Source: Diphasiastrum complanatum
Lineage: Eukaryota; Streptophyta; Lycopodiopsida; Lycopodiales; Lycopodiaceae
NCBI GenBank assembly: GCA_029204225.1
Contig: CM055097.1
Coordinates: 29,539,785 to 29,603,784 of the forward strand
Length of the DNA stretch: 64,000 nucleotides
Direction of reading: 5' to 3'
Shown: positions 1-12,000 of the stretch, one piece after another
How the letters are laid out: every line of letters starts with the position of its first letter
How positions within the stretch are numbered: position 1 is the stretch's first letter
Notes under the pieces: model-generated
Database searches by the model: none
The model's input: the letters and a program-made list of their open reading frames with translations, nothing else
Told to the model about the DNA's origin: nothing
Position numbers and translations under genes: made by a program

Positions 1-463
1 AAGGATAACAATAACATACATGGAATCAACAAGAGGCAATTAAAGTACTTCAAAGTGGAGATCTTGGTCCACTTGTGATGCCAAACTATCATAAATGACC
101 AAAACTAGTCAAGACTATTCTACAGTTTTCACAACCACCATCGGTTGCTTCTTACTTGTCCATGAGATATAGGTGCATAACCAAGGTCTTTGGAATTTTT
201 TTCTTTCTTTTACATCAGTAGCCTACTCAGCACCACAAAATAGGATTTGAACGCTATATATATTCAAGACCAAAAATTGCATTTTGAATAATGCAAAACA
301 CTCTTAGATACATGCCAATGTTACTTTATAGGCTCTCAAAGAAATTAAGTAATAGTGCCAACAAAGTAAGAAATATTGGGTCTAGTAATTATTTTGAAGA
401 TGAAACTTCCCAAAATTGGCCTAAACAATGTCTCATTTTTGTTGAATGAAGTTTCAAATTTAG
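1..463. other. No gene seen
   Basis: AT-rich sequence before the integrase scrap. No domain recognised on either strand. Confidence 0.5.
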
Positions 464-760
464 TTGAGAAGCATCATACACAAGATCAAGTTCTTTAGTA
501 GTGATAATGGAGGAGAATATATCTCCAATGAATTTAAAGACTTTTGTGATCAAGAAGGGATCAAGGAGTTATCTTGCCCTTACACCCCTCAACAAAATGG
601 GGTGGTCGAGAAGAGAGATAGGACACTATGTGAATGTTCTAAAGCTCTAAGGTTAGATGGATGCCGATGGATGCCTACCTAAGTCTTTTTGGGGAGAAGC
701 TCTCATCTGTGCTAACTTCTTATTTAATAGAGTTCCATGTGGCTCTATAAAAAAGTGAGA
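464..760 (+). pseudogene. Ty1/copia integrase fragment
   Basis: Reads SSDNGGEYISNEFKDFC, then CPYTPQQNGVVEK in frame, the catalytic Asp and Glu part of a copia integrase core. After 660 the frame shifts, but LPKSFWGEALICANFLFNRVP can be followed to about 745 in another frame. No LTRs or other pol domains are seen around it, so it is a decayed scrap. Confidence 0.85.
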
Positions 761-3569
761 TGATCTTTTTTTCTCGGTGCAATGTACTATGCCTATCAGA
801 TTCAAGCTTTAAATTATTTTTGAACTCTACTTGATCCAAACTTTATCATAAGGATCTATACTATTGATTTTACAAACACACAAATTCATTAATGTGCAAA
901 AGCAAGAATCATCAAAAAGCATTCAGAAGCATTTAGCATTCACATTTAGTCATTTACGACCAATCTATGAATCATCAATTTGCAAAAGAAAAAAAGAAGA
1001 TGTAACAAAAAATGTGCAATGACACAAGACAATGTCTCTCGAAAATAGCTTGATTAAAATTGCAAGAGAGTGGTCTGTGAACGTATATAAAAGTCTTGCA
1101 TCTATGTGCCTTATTTATAGCTGTACAATATAATTACAAAGACATATTTAAAATATGGATTGTGAAATTTCACACTTGTGGGACACCCCAAAAGTGTGAT
1201 TGATGTGGGTGATTGCACAAAGATCAAGCTATAGATTGAATTCCAAGATCTACCTCACAAATCTAAGCCAAGAGCACATGAAACATGCATAAATCATTCA
1301 CCAAAGTACATTCACACATGTGAAAGACTTGTGATGAAAAAACTAAGTATAAAAAAGTCTTGCTCAGAGGTAGAGAGAGTAAAAGTAATGTTATTCTTTG
1401 AAACATATTGATGATACATCAAGACATAAAGAGAGACATTTCATTTCCAAAATTGAGGTATCAAGTGTTCAATAGAAGTCATGTACATGCTAGAACAAAT
1501 GACTTTTCAATCTTTTCAATTTCAAGTTAAATGAGTACCATTTCCCCATTCTTTGCAAAATGTGATGGGCTCTTAATCATTTGAACTGATACAAAATATA
1601 CACAATCTTGCAACATAGAAACAATTGAGATTGAATTAGGGGCATGAAAACTTCTACATCCATACACAAGTTCCTCAAGCGAACTAGTGGTTTATAGTCT
1701 TTTTCCTCTCAAAAGTTGGATTCATGTTTGTGGACACCTAGAAGGCAATAAGCATGTTCCCAAAGTTGGTTGACTTATGTTGTCTTACATCCCTTGGCTC
1801 TTCTCCATAGATCGTGCAAACTGTCATAGATATTTGGTCCTTGGCACTTGTCCATGTGAGAAATTGGCAAAAATCTAGCTTGGTATTTTTATGAAAGAAG
1901 TTTGTAAGTGAATCTCACATGTGTGGAGGATGTTCCCACGTGTAGAGAATTGTGAATTAAATTAAAAATGTTAAATATAGGGGTCTTATGTTTTTTGTAT
2001 CAAGCATCTAGGTGTAGGATGTTAATAGGGTCAAATTTGGCATAGATGGCATTAAGAGGTGGCAAAAGTGTGGTCCAATCATGATTGAACATTGTGGTAG
2101 CTCATGGATCTATTTCTATCATTGTACTTCTCATTTGGATCTAATTGATTTTGAGATTGAGTGGATTTTATGAGTTATTGGTTTTCTAGCTTTCTCTCTC
2201 TACTCGAGAGCTCATGATAATTTTCTCTCTCTACCTGAGGAGAGCAGCTTGTTTTTACTTAGATTATTTTTGGAACAATTCCCACACGTGTGAGTGAGAG
2301 TTGGAAGTGATTGAATGCATGTAGTAGTGTGTTTTTGCCATAGAATCAAAGATAGATCTTGAATCTCAATCTAGTCTTGATCTTGATGCATCTACACACC
2401 TTAGGAGATCACAAGTACATGTTGTGGACAGTCCACACGTGTGAAATCAACAGTCCATAGATCTTGCAAAATGTCATAGATATTTGGCTAACAAATACAA
2501 GTTCCATCATAGAAAAAAAAAAAAAGGGCAAATGACATATTAAAAACAACTTTGATATGTAAAGGTTTGAACAAGTTACATGTGGAGCTTACGAGGGCTC
2601 ATCCCCAAACTTTCAAGCAGAAAAGCCCGACTTCGGAATAAGAAAAAAAATAAAAAAACAGGAAATTAATATTTTTAATATGATTTCAAAGATCTTTAGA
2701 TAAGATTTAGGGTCTACAACTAGAAATTTCAAGATTTGTAGTTGGAATTCCAGCTCGTAGCTAAGATTAAGTGATGGTTATAAAGAACCATAGCTATGGA
2801 TCGACTTAGAGATTAAGAGATTGTTTTTGGAATCTTTACATTTAGCTAGGATCATTTTTGAGATCCGTAGTAGTAATTGGGATCAATTTAGAGGATGTAG
2901 GTGAAATTTAGAAATCCATAGATACTTGTAAATCTTAAGATGATATATGTATGTGAAAATTATGTATCCTCGTATCTATAGATAGATGTAACCACAAGTT
3001 ATTATTTTTTAAGCTTGCAATGAATGTGAAGTGATGCCAGGGGTGAAGATGCATATGATTCTTTGAAAAGCAAAGTTTTACCATGTGAAGTATAGCCTGA
3101 ATACAACCAAAATATTATTGCTACAAAATTGCCGACTCCCTAATGATTTTGCCCTCTACCTATCTTTTTTGAAGAAAAAATTCAATTAAAAATCAATAAA
3201 CAAAATGTGTAACAGATCTATCAATGTTAAAGATGTATAAAACAACTTTCCATACATGCCCATTTCATTTGCTAAGGAGGGTATCCATTCCTTACACTAC
3301 GGAACAATGAATTTGTCATATATTAAGAACAAACAAAGCTTTGCATGTTGCATTGTAATGCACACATCAAGATCCCAAGGATTCAAATTTGTTACAGCCC
3401 TAGCCAGCTTTTAATTATGTGGATATATACAAAATGTGCCAGAAAGGTGGATGCCCATTCAAATAATCCATATAACTCAAGCTAATCAACAACAGTTAAC
3501 ATTATAGGTTGTTAGGTAAGCAGCATGCCTCAACAAAATAGCAAACCATAAGATGCTTTGTATTTAAAC
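761..3569. other. AT-rich intergenic sequence, no gene seen
   Basis: Neither strand shows a recognisable coding region. A sequence of about 35 bases around CATAGATATTTGG recurs at about 1811-1845 and 2457-2492. A homopolymer-rich A tract lies at about 2510-2525. Parts may belong to the same decayed copia element as 464-760, but no LTR boundary can be set. Confidence 0.5.
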
Positions 3570-4048
3570 TGTAGGAAATAGAAGCCTAAGGATCCAGAAT
3601 CTTAACTATTTAATCACACAAAGCATTCTCAAAAGAAAGAGAGAGATGGCTAGAAACCCTCTTGTAAAAACTCGTGGACAACCAAGGAGAATAGTCAAAA
3701 TTGCTTACAAAAGTGTCATATACAAATGGGATGTACACATATATATAGTCCGAGATGACTATCTAACTTCATGACTATTGGCTATCCAACTACTTGACTA
3801 TTGACTATCCAACTTCCTATAAGTTACATAGAAAGAATAAGCTACCTCCAATATGTCAAGTTGGGGTACTTAATGTCACAATTAGGCCTAGTGGACCCAT
3901 GAGTCCATACCAAGTTAATTTCATACTAACTTAGCTAACTCTAAGTTTAGTAGGCCTAATATAATAAATGACCATGGTTACACAACTCTTGACCTTTTGG
4001 GTGAAAGTAACCTATGGTAATGTAAGCAATTCCATTTACATTCCAACA
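3570..4048 (-). repeat. LTR-1 3' LTR
   Basis: 479-base repeat starting TGTAGG and ending TTCCAACA on the plus strand. It matches 7737-8280 along its length with scattered differences. Confidence 0.92.
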
Positions 4049-4166
4049 CCCTCCTTAAATGGAAATGCATAACATAACATGAAGTAACTTCTCGAAAGAG
4101 AAAAATGCAACTTGCTGTCCGAACTTCATGTCGCCAAATAAACTTCGCACCGAAGTAGTCAAAATC

Positions 4167-4909
4167 TCATCCCCAATCATGTCCAACATATAAAAGGAAA
4201 AGAATGCGTGATAATGAAGCATTAAGTCGAAGGGTGAGGATTTGCATGCTCCATCCGAAGTAGAGAACCAACATAAACTCGGCAATAAGTCGAAACATGG
4301 ACCTATAATCCATCATAGGCTCCCACATTACTCGAAAATACTTCTTACCATAAGGACAATAAAAAAGAGTACTAAACTCTTTTGGCATAACATCCTCCCA
4401 AACCTTACCATCAATGACTTGCTCACATAGAATAGGCAATGTACCAACATCATGATGAAGAGTAAGTGTAGAACCAAAAAAATCAGCAAGAGGTACTGAT
4501 TTAAAAGAGGCAGGTGCCTTCCTTTCGTAGTAAGATATTTCTTTGTTGTCCTGCAAAGTCTCCTATAGCCGACAAAGAACTGTTATGGGCTGTTCAACAC
4601 TTTGCTGCCCAAAGTGTTCCCAACATAGACCATGTTGTCCATAATCTTCCGCAGGCTGTTCTTGAAGCATAATGGACTGCTCATGATGTAAAATGGGCTG
4701 TAAATGACCAAAAGAAGATGATTGAACCTGCTGTCCAACGTCGTCTTCATAAAAATTTGGCAAACTATCAAGAGATGCATCAATGATAGTGTCCTCAAGC
4801 TGTCCCTCGAAGAGGTATGGGATGACATAGAAGATTCTTCAAGTAATGAAAAATTCTCTCCAATCAAATGCTCACTCTTAACACTTTGAACAAAAGTACT
4901 AATTGACAC
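4167..4909 (-). pseudogene. LTR-1: degenerate second copy of the integrase/RT linker
   Basis: Two overlapping frames (4563-4909 and 4167-4556) parallel the better copy at 4922-5600: the Gln-rich GQQ tract, then a YERKAPAS- and ADFFGS-like stretch and a KVWEDVMPKEF start of reverse transcriptase. It looks like an old internal tandem duplication, not normal pol order. After residue 65 of the lower frame the reading is not pol-like. Confidence 0.7.
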
Positions 4910-4921
4910 ATGTTAATTCCC

Positions 4922-5758
4922 TCATCGATTAGTACAAAAAGGTTCCAAAGAGTGCTTGAATTTTTCAGCCTTTGCTAAAACATCAAATTGAAAAGGTTTC
5001 GCATGAAACTTTTCACTAATGCATCCATCATATGCATCAACTTGCGGTGACTTGAAAAAAGAAGATTGTTTCAACATCTGCTCAATGTATCGTTGTTGAG
5101 AGATGAAGATTTCTGCCCTATGTGGAAGATCAACAAGAACCCAAGTGTGGTTCTTCATAAGTGAGTTATACTCCTCTTGCGTCGCATCCTCCCAACATTT
5201 TACTCCTCTGGCCTGCTCATAAAAACCAGGTTCTACTACACCATCCTCAATAGAAATAAGAGCAAAATAAAAAAAATCAGCAAATTCTACTAATTTAGTA
5301 GAGGCACGAGTTTTCCCTTCATAGAAATGATCCACTTTGCTGTTCTGCAAAGTCTGCAACAACCATTTAGGGACTGGTTTGGGCTGTCCAACACTCTTAC
5401 CTTTGTCAACACTTTGCTGTCCAAAGTGTTCCGAACTTGGATCTTGCTGTCCAATGTTTTTCGAACTTGGACCTTGCTGTCCAATGTCTTCAACAGGCTG
5501 CTCTTCACCATAAATAGATTCTTCTTGATGAACTATAGGTTGCAAAATTGAAGGAGTAGTGGGCTGTCCACTAGAAGTTGATGGCAGTCCCTTCTCTTCA
5601 TGATTAGATGACAAAACCAAATCTAAAAATATTTCAACATATGCATCATGGGAGAAGTCCCCTTTCATGACATGAGTGGACGCAACATCATAGGAGGTCT
5701 TTTCATCAAAATGAACATCACGACTCACTATGATTTTATTAGTATCCATATTGAACAA
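4922..5758 (-). pseudogene. LTR-1: pol linker and start/end of reverse transcriptase, core deleted
   Basis: 278 codons. It opens with TNKIIVSRDVHFDE, the usual post-integrase block of copia pol, then a Ser/Gln-rich linker with three GQQ repeats, then CWEDATQEEYNSLMKNHTW, the first residues of the RT domain. It then jumps to AEIFISQQRYIEQMLK, which normally lies about 200 residues later. The RT palm with its catalytic Asp pair is therefore missing. Confidence 0.85.
5400..5510 (-). repeat. About 33-base minisatellite in LTR-1 linker
   Basis: Three imperfect copies of a unit encoding (D/S)xxGQQ(G/D)PSS lie in tandem. The reading frame is kept through the repeats. Confidence 0.8.
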
Positions 5759-6588
5759 CCTATAGCCCTTGCTTTCGCTCCTTTATCATCAAGCTTGGTT
5801 CTTAGCTTATCGGGAATGAAAGCATAAGCCGTGCAACCAAAGATGCGTAAGTGAGAAACAGTAGGCTTCTTACCATACCAAACTTCATAAGGAGTTAATA
5901 CCTTCGAGGCTTTAGTGGGACACTGATTACTAATGTAAGCCGCTGTTATAACCGCTTCAGCCCAAAACTTGTGAGGTAGGCTCTTTGCCTTGAGCATGCA
6001 TCGAGCCATCTCCATGATAGTGCAATTCTTTCTTTTGGCAAAACCATTTTGTTGAGGTGTGTAAGGGGTTGTCATTTGATGATGGATACCTTTGCTTTGA
6101 AGATGAGTACCGAACGTATTCTTTATATATTCCCCTCCTCGGTCGGTACGTAAGATTTTCGAAGAGTGTCCAAACTGATTTTCTATCATTGCTAGAAAAT
6201 CCTTAAAGCGTTGAAAAACTTCAAATTTTGCCTTCATAGGATAAATCCATGTAAATCTTGAAAGGTCATCAATAAAAGTAACAAAGTACTTACACCTTCC
6301 AATGGATTCAGTCCTCATTGGACCACATACATCAATATGAACCAAATCAAATTTGCCATCAACTCTAATAGTTCCATCAATTGGAAAAGCTTGCCTTTGA
6401 AATTTTCCAAGTATGCATCCTTCGCATACATGTCCTTCGAGATGCTCAATGTTAGGAATGTCTTCAACCATATTGAATCTCTTCAACATCTTCAAGCTAG
6501 CAAAGTTGAGATGTCTAAACCTAGCATGCCATAATTCAGCCAACTCCAAAGAATGTGAACTTGATGCAACAAGACAAAAAGAAAACAA
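5728..6588 (-). pseudogene. LTR-1: GAG-pre-integrase and integrase, catalytic Glu replaced
   Basis: 286 codons. The zinc-binding HHCC unit is seen (WHARFRH, then CEGCILGK), followed by the integrase core with HIDVCGP (first Asp) and RTDRGGEY (second Asp). The third catalytic residue, expected in QQNGxAERKN, is Lys here (QQNGFAKRKN). The reading continues through FWAEAVITAAYISNQCPT to HLRIFGCTAYAF. This is the longest open pol frame in the element. Confidence 0.92.
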
Positions 6589-6986
6589 ATTCGTCGAAGG
6601 AGATTTGTTGTCCCCTAAGAGAAATGCTCAATGATGACACAAATGAAACGTAAGAATTAGGAAGAGAGTTCAGAGTAATAGATAAAAATTGTGAGTTCTT
6701 AATCACCTCATCAATACTAAGAAGCTCCTCTCGAAGATCCTTGATCTTCATCAAGTGGTTTGTAAGCAAATCACCTTCTTGCATCTTCAAGATAGAAAGT
6801 TGATTTCGAAGATATACCACTTTTGGAAGTCTTGCATGATCTAATATGTGGAAGGATAGATCTCTTCACTGATAATGCAATGACGAAATGTGCTTGTGCA
6901 TCTCGTTGATCCCACTTCTTTTGCTCATCGGAAGACACCTCCGTAGATGATGAAGTCGTTCTTCTAGATGGTGTAATAGGTGCCAA
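6536..6986 (-). pseudogene. LTR-1: gag remnant
   Basis: Two frames. 6771-6986 reads RDAQAHFVIALSVKRSILPH, the usual copia gag start. 6536-6820 reads LRNQLSILKMQEGDLLTNH and LSIDEVIKNSQFLSITLNSL, the UBN2-type gag core. The frames overlap, and no zinc knuckle or protease follows before the integrase, so gag end and protease are deleted. Confidence 0.82.
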
Positions 6987-6999
6987 GGTAGGCGGCCTC

Positions 7000-7723
7000 T
7001 CTTCGTCACCATTAACTACTTCTCACAAACCTTTAGCAATTAGAAGGTTCTTTATCATGTAACACCACAAGGAATAGTTTGTGCCATCCAGCCTATCTTC
7101 ATTACATAAAGAACCAATAGACTCCGATTCTTTAGCCATAACAGAAAAATCAGCTTGTAGTAGATAGAAAATAGACTTTCCAAGACTACTCAAAGGGCAA
7201 CAACCTCAAAGCTGAAATTATGAGCACAATAGCTTGCAATACTCCACATGCAATTTGCTCAACAAGTAATGACATAGGTGGTTGATTTCTGCACAAAAAA
7301 TAGAATGCTCACAAATAGGTAAACTTCGAATGAAGCCAAAACCAAAACCAAAAATTTGTGGCTAAAAAGAGTGCACACTATGTGCATATAGAGCTGATGG
7401 TAGCGCCCTACTCCAAGCTCACCAATAGGAAAATTTCAGCAAGAAATGTGTCTAAAACACATGTATCTTTATTTAAGAAGTAAATTTGAAATTTTCAGCA
7501 TGTAATTGAGTCAAGATCACATGCAATTGGTTTGAGCATGGGCGCCCTACTGCTAGCTCTCAAATAGGTGAAGGTGCCCTACAATTTCCTGCAAAAAAGC
7601 TATAAGAAGATGAACAAATTCTTCTCCTGCAAAAATCAGCAGCTTGATGACTTTCTGCAACCAAAAGGGGAAGAAGACAGCTTCCTATTGGGCGCCCTCC
7701 TGCAAGCAATATGATCATCTAAA
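7000..7723 (-). other. LTR-1 untranslated leader
   Basis: Between the primer-binding site and gag. Non-coding; contains several GGGCGCCCT-like motifs (about 7405, 7540, 7690). Confidence 0.5.
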
Positions 7724-7736
7724 GGCTCTGATACCA
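7724..7736 (-). other. LTR-1 primer-binding site (initiator tRNA-Met)
   Basis: On the minus strand the sequence TGGTATCAGAGCC follows the LTR directly and is complementary to the 3' end of plant initiator tRNA-Met. Confidence 0.92.
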
Positions 7737-8280
7737 TGTAGGGAATAGAAGCCTAAGGATCCAAAATCTTAACTATTCAATCACACAAAGCATTCTCAAA
7801 AGAAAGAGAGAGATGGCTAGAAACCCTCTTATAGAAACTCGTGGACAGCCACGGAGAATAATCAGTATTGCTTACAAAAGTGTCATATACAAATGGGATG
7901 CACACATATATATAGTCCAAGATGACTATCTAACTTCATGACTATTGGCTATCCAACTACTTGACTATTGACTATCCAACTTTCTATAAGTTACATAGAA
8001 AGAATAAGGTACCTCCAATATGTCACGCTGGGGGTACTTATTGTCACAATTAGGCCTAGTGGACCCATGAGTCCGTACTAAGTTAATTTCATACTAACTT
8101 ACTTAATGTCACAATTAGGCCTAGTGGACCCATGATCCGTACCAAGTTAATTTCATACTAACTTAGCTAACTCTAAGTTTAGTAGGCCTAATATAATAAA
8201 TGACCATGGTTACACAACTCTCGACCTTTTGGGTCAAAGTAACCTATGGTGATGTAAGCAATTCCATTTACATTCCAACA
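7737..8280 (-). repeat. LTR-1 5' LTR
   Basis: 544-base partner of 3570-4048. It is longer because of a 65-base tandem duplication at 8036-8164. Confidence 0.92.
8036..8164. repeat. 65-base tandem duplication inside LTR-1 5' LTR
   Basis: 8036-8100 and 8101-8164 are two near-identical copies that differ at a few bases and one single-base deletion. The other LTR has one copy, so the duplication arose after insertion. Confidence 0.9.
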
Positions 8281-8983
8281 TAAATAACAAAAACATCAGT
8301 GCACATTAGAACCTCAGAGGAAGCTCATGGCCTTTAAGGGTGTAAAGGCCCTGCTCCCAATTTATGTTTTGATAATTTGTATTGAGGCTCCCTATAACTA
8401 AAAAGTATTCTGGATTCAGTCCCAAAGTTTCTCTCATAACCCAACTAGCAATGCTATAGGTTGATCTATGAAAATACGTAACCAGGTCCCAATAAAGTAC
8501 TTAGATGCTCATATACAAGTGAACCCCCTTCAGTTAAACATGGAACAAACTGGTGGTCATTCTGTAAAGTATAGATTCACTTTTATGTAAAAAGAAAATG
8601 TTCCAAATTTGAAATGTACGAAACATTGTTCCATGCATGTCCATTCTGCAAACCACGAAACTATGCTTCTGGACATACTTGCTGATGAAACAATAATCAC
8701 TAAACCGGGCTAGCACTAAGGATTAATCTCATTCCTTTTTAACACAACCCCAAAAGAAAACTTAGACGTCTCTCATGCTTGTACTGCACATGCTTCAACC
8801 AGTCACAAAGCAGATTGTAGTGAATCAATGATAAATAGCTAAACAAGAGTGCAGAGTTCGTTACAGCCTGAGTCTCAAAAATATGAATGCTTATTCTTAC
8901 TTTCGAGCAATAGCTCCTTGTTTAAAGAATGATATATATACTATTTTTCCTGAATGCAGACGTGAATAAGCCTGCAACTTGAG
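8281..8983. other. 3' flank of CLC-d, no second gene seen
   Basis: AT-rich sequence between LTR-1 and the end of CLC-d. Probably holds the 3' UTR and polyadenylation region, but no site can be fixed. Confidence 0.5.
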
Positions 8984-9038
8984 TCAATGATGTGGAAAGA
9001 AATTCTTTTCCAGTAGTGGCATTTTATAAGCCTTGTAC
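8984..9038 (-). CDS. Possible alternative last exon of CLC-d
   Basis: If exon 20 ends at 9176 (donor GTTAGG), this 55-base exon (acceptor TATACAG) continues in frame as [17 protein letters not shown] and stops at TGA. The PLLE block near the end recalls the PLLDDLL/PLLNGLL end of known CLC-d proteins. This is an inference from phase and faint similarity only. Confidence 0.35.
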
Positions 9039-12000
9039 CTGTATATGCCCAAAAAATCGAAACTGATTAGAAGTAATGTTCTGTGGGAGGAAGATCTGTG
9101 AACATAAATACAAACCATGCTTTCTGTAATTGAACTACCTTCAATACTTATGAAACGGCATCAACTGCGCCTAACCTTACTCTAGTGGAGGAAAGTTCTG
9201 TCGAAGTCTCCTCAAGCACCTATACAAATCAATCAGTATCTGATAAATGTTCTCAAAGATTTCAAGGATCTCTGACTGCTTGCGATCATCAAAGCATATT
9301 TGCATTCAAACCATTGAAACGCTTGAAACTCAACCATTCAAAACACTGCCTAGCTTTTTTAGGCATTATTTAGAATTTCAATACATGGAAGGGGATAGGT
9401 GGGGGCTATATATACAAAATGCGGATGATCATATAAAAGCAAAAAACTGTTCAAACTACTGTGAATAACAAAAGATGTTATCTTTCATGCAAAAAAACTC
9501 CTAAATTCATGAGCATTGCCGCATTGAACAGCCACCAAGTAACATGGCTAAAACATGCAATCATCAAATCATAGTACCATTCAAACCTTTGTTTGAAACT
9601 CAAAATGTTTAAAAATTGCCTAGCTTTTGAGTTTCAATACATGGAAGGGCAACACATGGGTGTTAGGGGATTATATATATAAAAAATGTGGATGGATGAT
9701 CATGTAAAAGAACAAATACATTCAACCCACTGTCAATAACAAATTGTGTTATTTTTCATGCAACAAACCTCCTATCCACATTCGGCAGCCACCAAGAAAC
9801 ATGGTGCCAAAACACTGGATAAGAAACATGCCATCAAATGCTAATTTTTTTTGGGTCCACTTAGGCCTGTGAACACACTTGGGGGACCCTTTGACCTCTT
9901 TTTAGAGTCTTAAGATTGAAAGAATATTCTGTTTGAAAGTTGGACATTCCAAAGGCGTTGAAGCATCCAAGTTTCAAGTGAGCTTGAGCCTTGAACTGGC
10001 ATTTAAATGGGTTTGAATGCTACTATGCATCACATAAAGGATAACGCTTTTTAGAATTTTACAGTGGTCAAACTAAATGCGCATAAACAGTAAGCTTTGA
10101 ACCTAACAGTGGTCTGAAATATTCTGATTAGCAGAACTTGGAAATGTGTTTAAATAGTGGAACGGAACAAAACCTCTGGCAGTAGTAAGTCTTTCCGTGT
10201 GATCAATCCTGTGAGTCGGGATGGACGAGGTACTACCAGAACATGTCGAAGTCCAAGTTGTCTAAATAGGTTATACACCTGCAACTCAACAGAATGAGCA
10301 CTCTCAGTGAGACAACATCCAGCTTTTCATTCTCATACATATCTCGTTAAAATTTTAGCCTTAGGATGGATGACAAAGGAATATTGGAGACTGCTATAGT
10401 TTCCCAAATCGAAGAATTTGCATACTATGTCTTTTTGGTTTTTCTGAGATGTAACGAAAACCCAACTTAGTGCAGCATACAACGAGCGTTCAGATGCTCA
10501 ACCTTGGTAAGCGACATATCTTCTGGCACCATGTAGGGTGAAGGATTGACAAATGGTTTCAAGTCTAGGTACATTTCAAGCTCTTGTGGAGTAAGATGTA
10601 TATCGTTTATAGAAAGGCCTTTGCTTGACACAGGTTTAACAAAATCTGTTGCACTATACCTGCAATATTCAAAAAGGATAACGAATCAATATTAATTGGA
10701 TGAAACAAAGTACTAATAATGAGTTGCACCTCCCTTCCCAGAGAATCAGTCCTCTTTCTGTTTCTGTATTTTCAATTCATCCATTGGGTCAGAAAATCAA
10801 TGTCAATTGCCTTGTAACAACATGAACTTGAGGTTTTGTTTCATTGGTTTGCATATAGTCTATAGCCCGCCAAAGCAACAAGAATGAAAAAATAGGGAAA
10901 AGTTGGTATGATGAAATGAGAGAGATAAGTTGACCTTATAGTTACACGACCACGATCGTCTCCGGCAATTGGTGTGTCCTGAAAATCTGCCTTTGATTGC
11001 AGGAGGACCAATAAGTAACTGCAATAAACAAATATGACAATTGATTGAAAAAATATAAGACGAGAGATAGGATCAAAACATGCTGCGCTGGCCTACATAC
11101 AGTAGGTGTAAACAAAACTGTCAATTATTTGAATATTCAGACTGCAACAAAGCATGTACACAAATACAACCAATACCTGCGTAAGATGAGACCAATTACT
11201 AGAGTCTGTCCATTGGGTAGTTCTTCAATTACCTTCAACGTGAAAAACATAAAAATTCCTGAGACCTTAAAGCCCAACACAATACTGGAACATCATGGTC
11301 AGCAAAGAAAGCCTTCAAACCTTCAGCACCTTACAAGCAGATAGTGTATCGGTGTGCAAAGATAAAGAGCATACCGGGAAGCCATTGTGATTGTTGCTGC
11401 ATAGGACTGCAACAATATGACTAACCTGAGCGATCCGAGAGAAATTTACCACCTGTGCCACAAACAGAACTTTGTGAGATCACACTTAAGAAGAATTCAC
11501 CAAAGTTTGAATTGACATAGAGTATTATCCTCTTCCATCACTTTATCAGCATCAAGAAACACCCTTCACAGATCTATTTTGCAAATTAAGTTGCTGAATG
11601 TAGCTTTTAATGGAGTTGGGCACTACAGTAAGTTAAATGGCAGTCAAAAGTAAGCAGATGCGTGCATACAATGTAAATGCGGATGCATATGTGAGCTCAT
11701 TTTTACTATGAGACTGAGTGCTTGCCTTGTTTGCCCTGAGAGCATCCCTGGCAGATAATTTTCTCATAAACCTTTTTGGGGTAGATTCAAGCAGCGGAAT
11801 TCCTCGCAAATGTGCCTGTTGTTCATAGAACCCCATATTGAATATATCACCAACAGCCTGCACCAGTGAGAAGCTCTTAGTAAAAGAAACAATGATATTT
11901 TGTATCATCTAAGAACAAGCGGCTCACAGATTAATAATTTTCTACTAATACGATTCATTCTATGATGTGAGCAAAAAAGTTGCTAATCTGAAGTAGAGAA

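Larger units (their letters stand above)
3570..8280 (-). mobile_element. LTR-1: Ty1/copia element with two LTRs, internally deleted
   Basis: Two long terminal repeats (3570-4048 and 7737-8280) enclose degenerate gag and pol on the minus strand. A tRNA-iMet primer-binding site abuts the right LTR (7724-7736, read as TGGTATCAGAGCC on the minus strand) and a polypurine tract (AAGGAGGG) abuts the left LTR at 4049-4056. Flanks TAAAC and TAAAT are a likely 5-bp target duplication with one mutation. The gag is broken, the integrase lacks its catalytic Glu, the reverse transcriptase core is deleted and the linker is duplicated, so the element is dead. It lies just downstream of CLC-d, in the same orientation. 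Confidence 0.92.
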
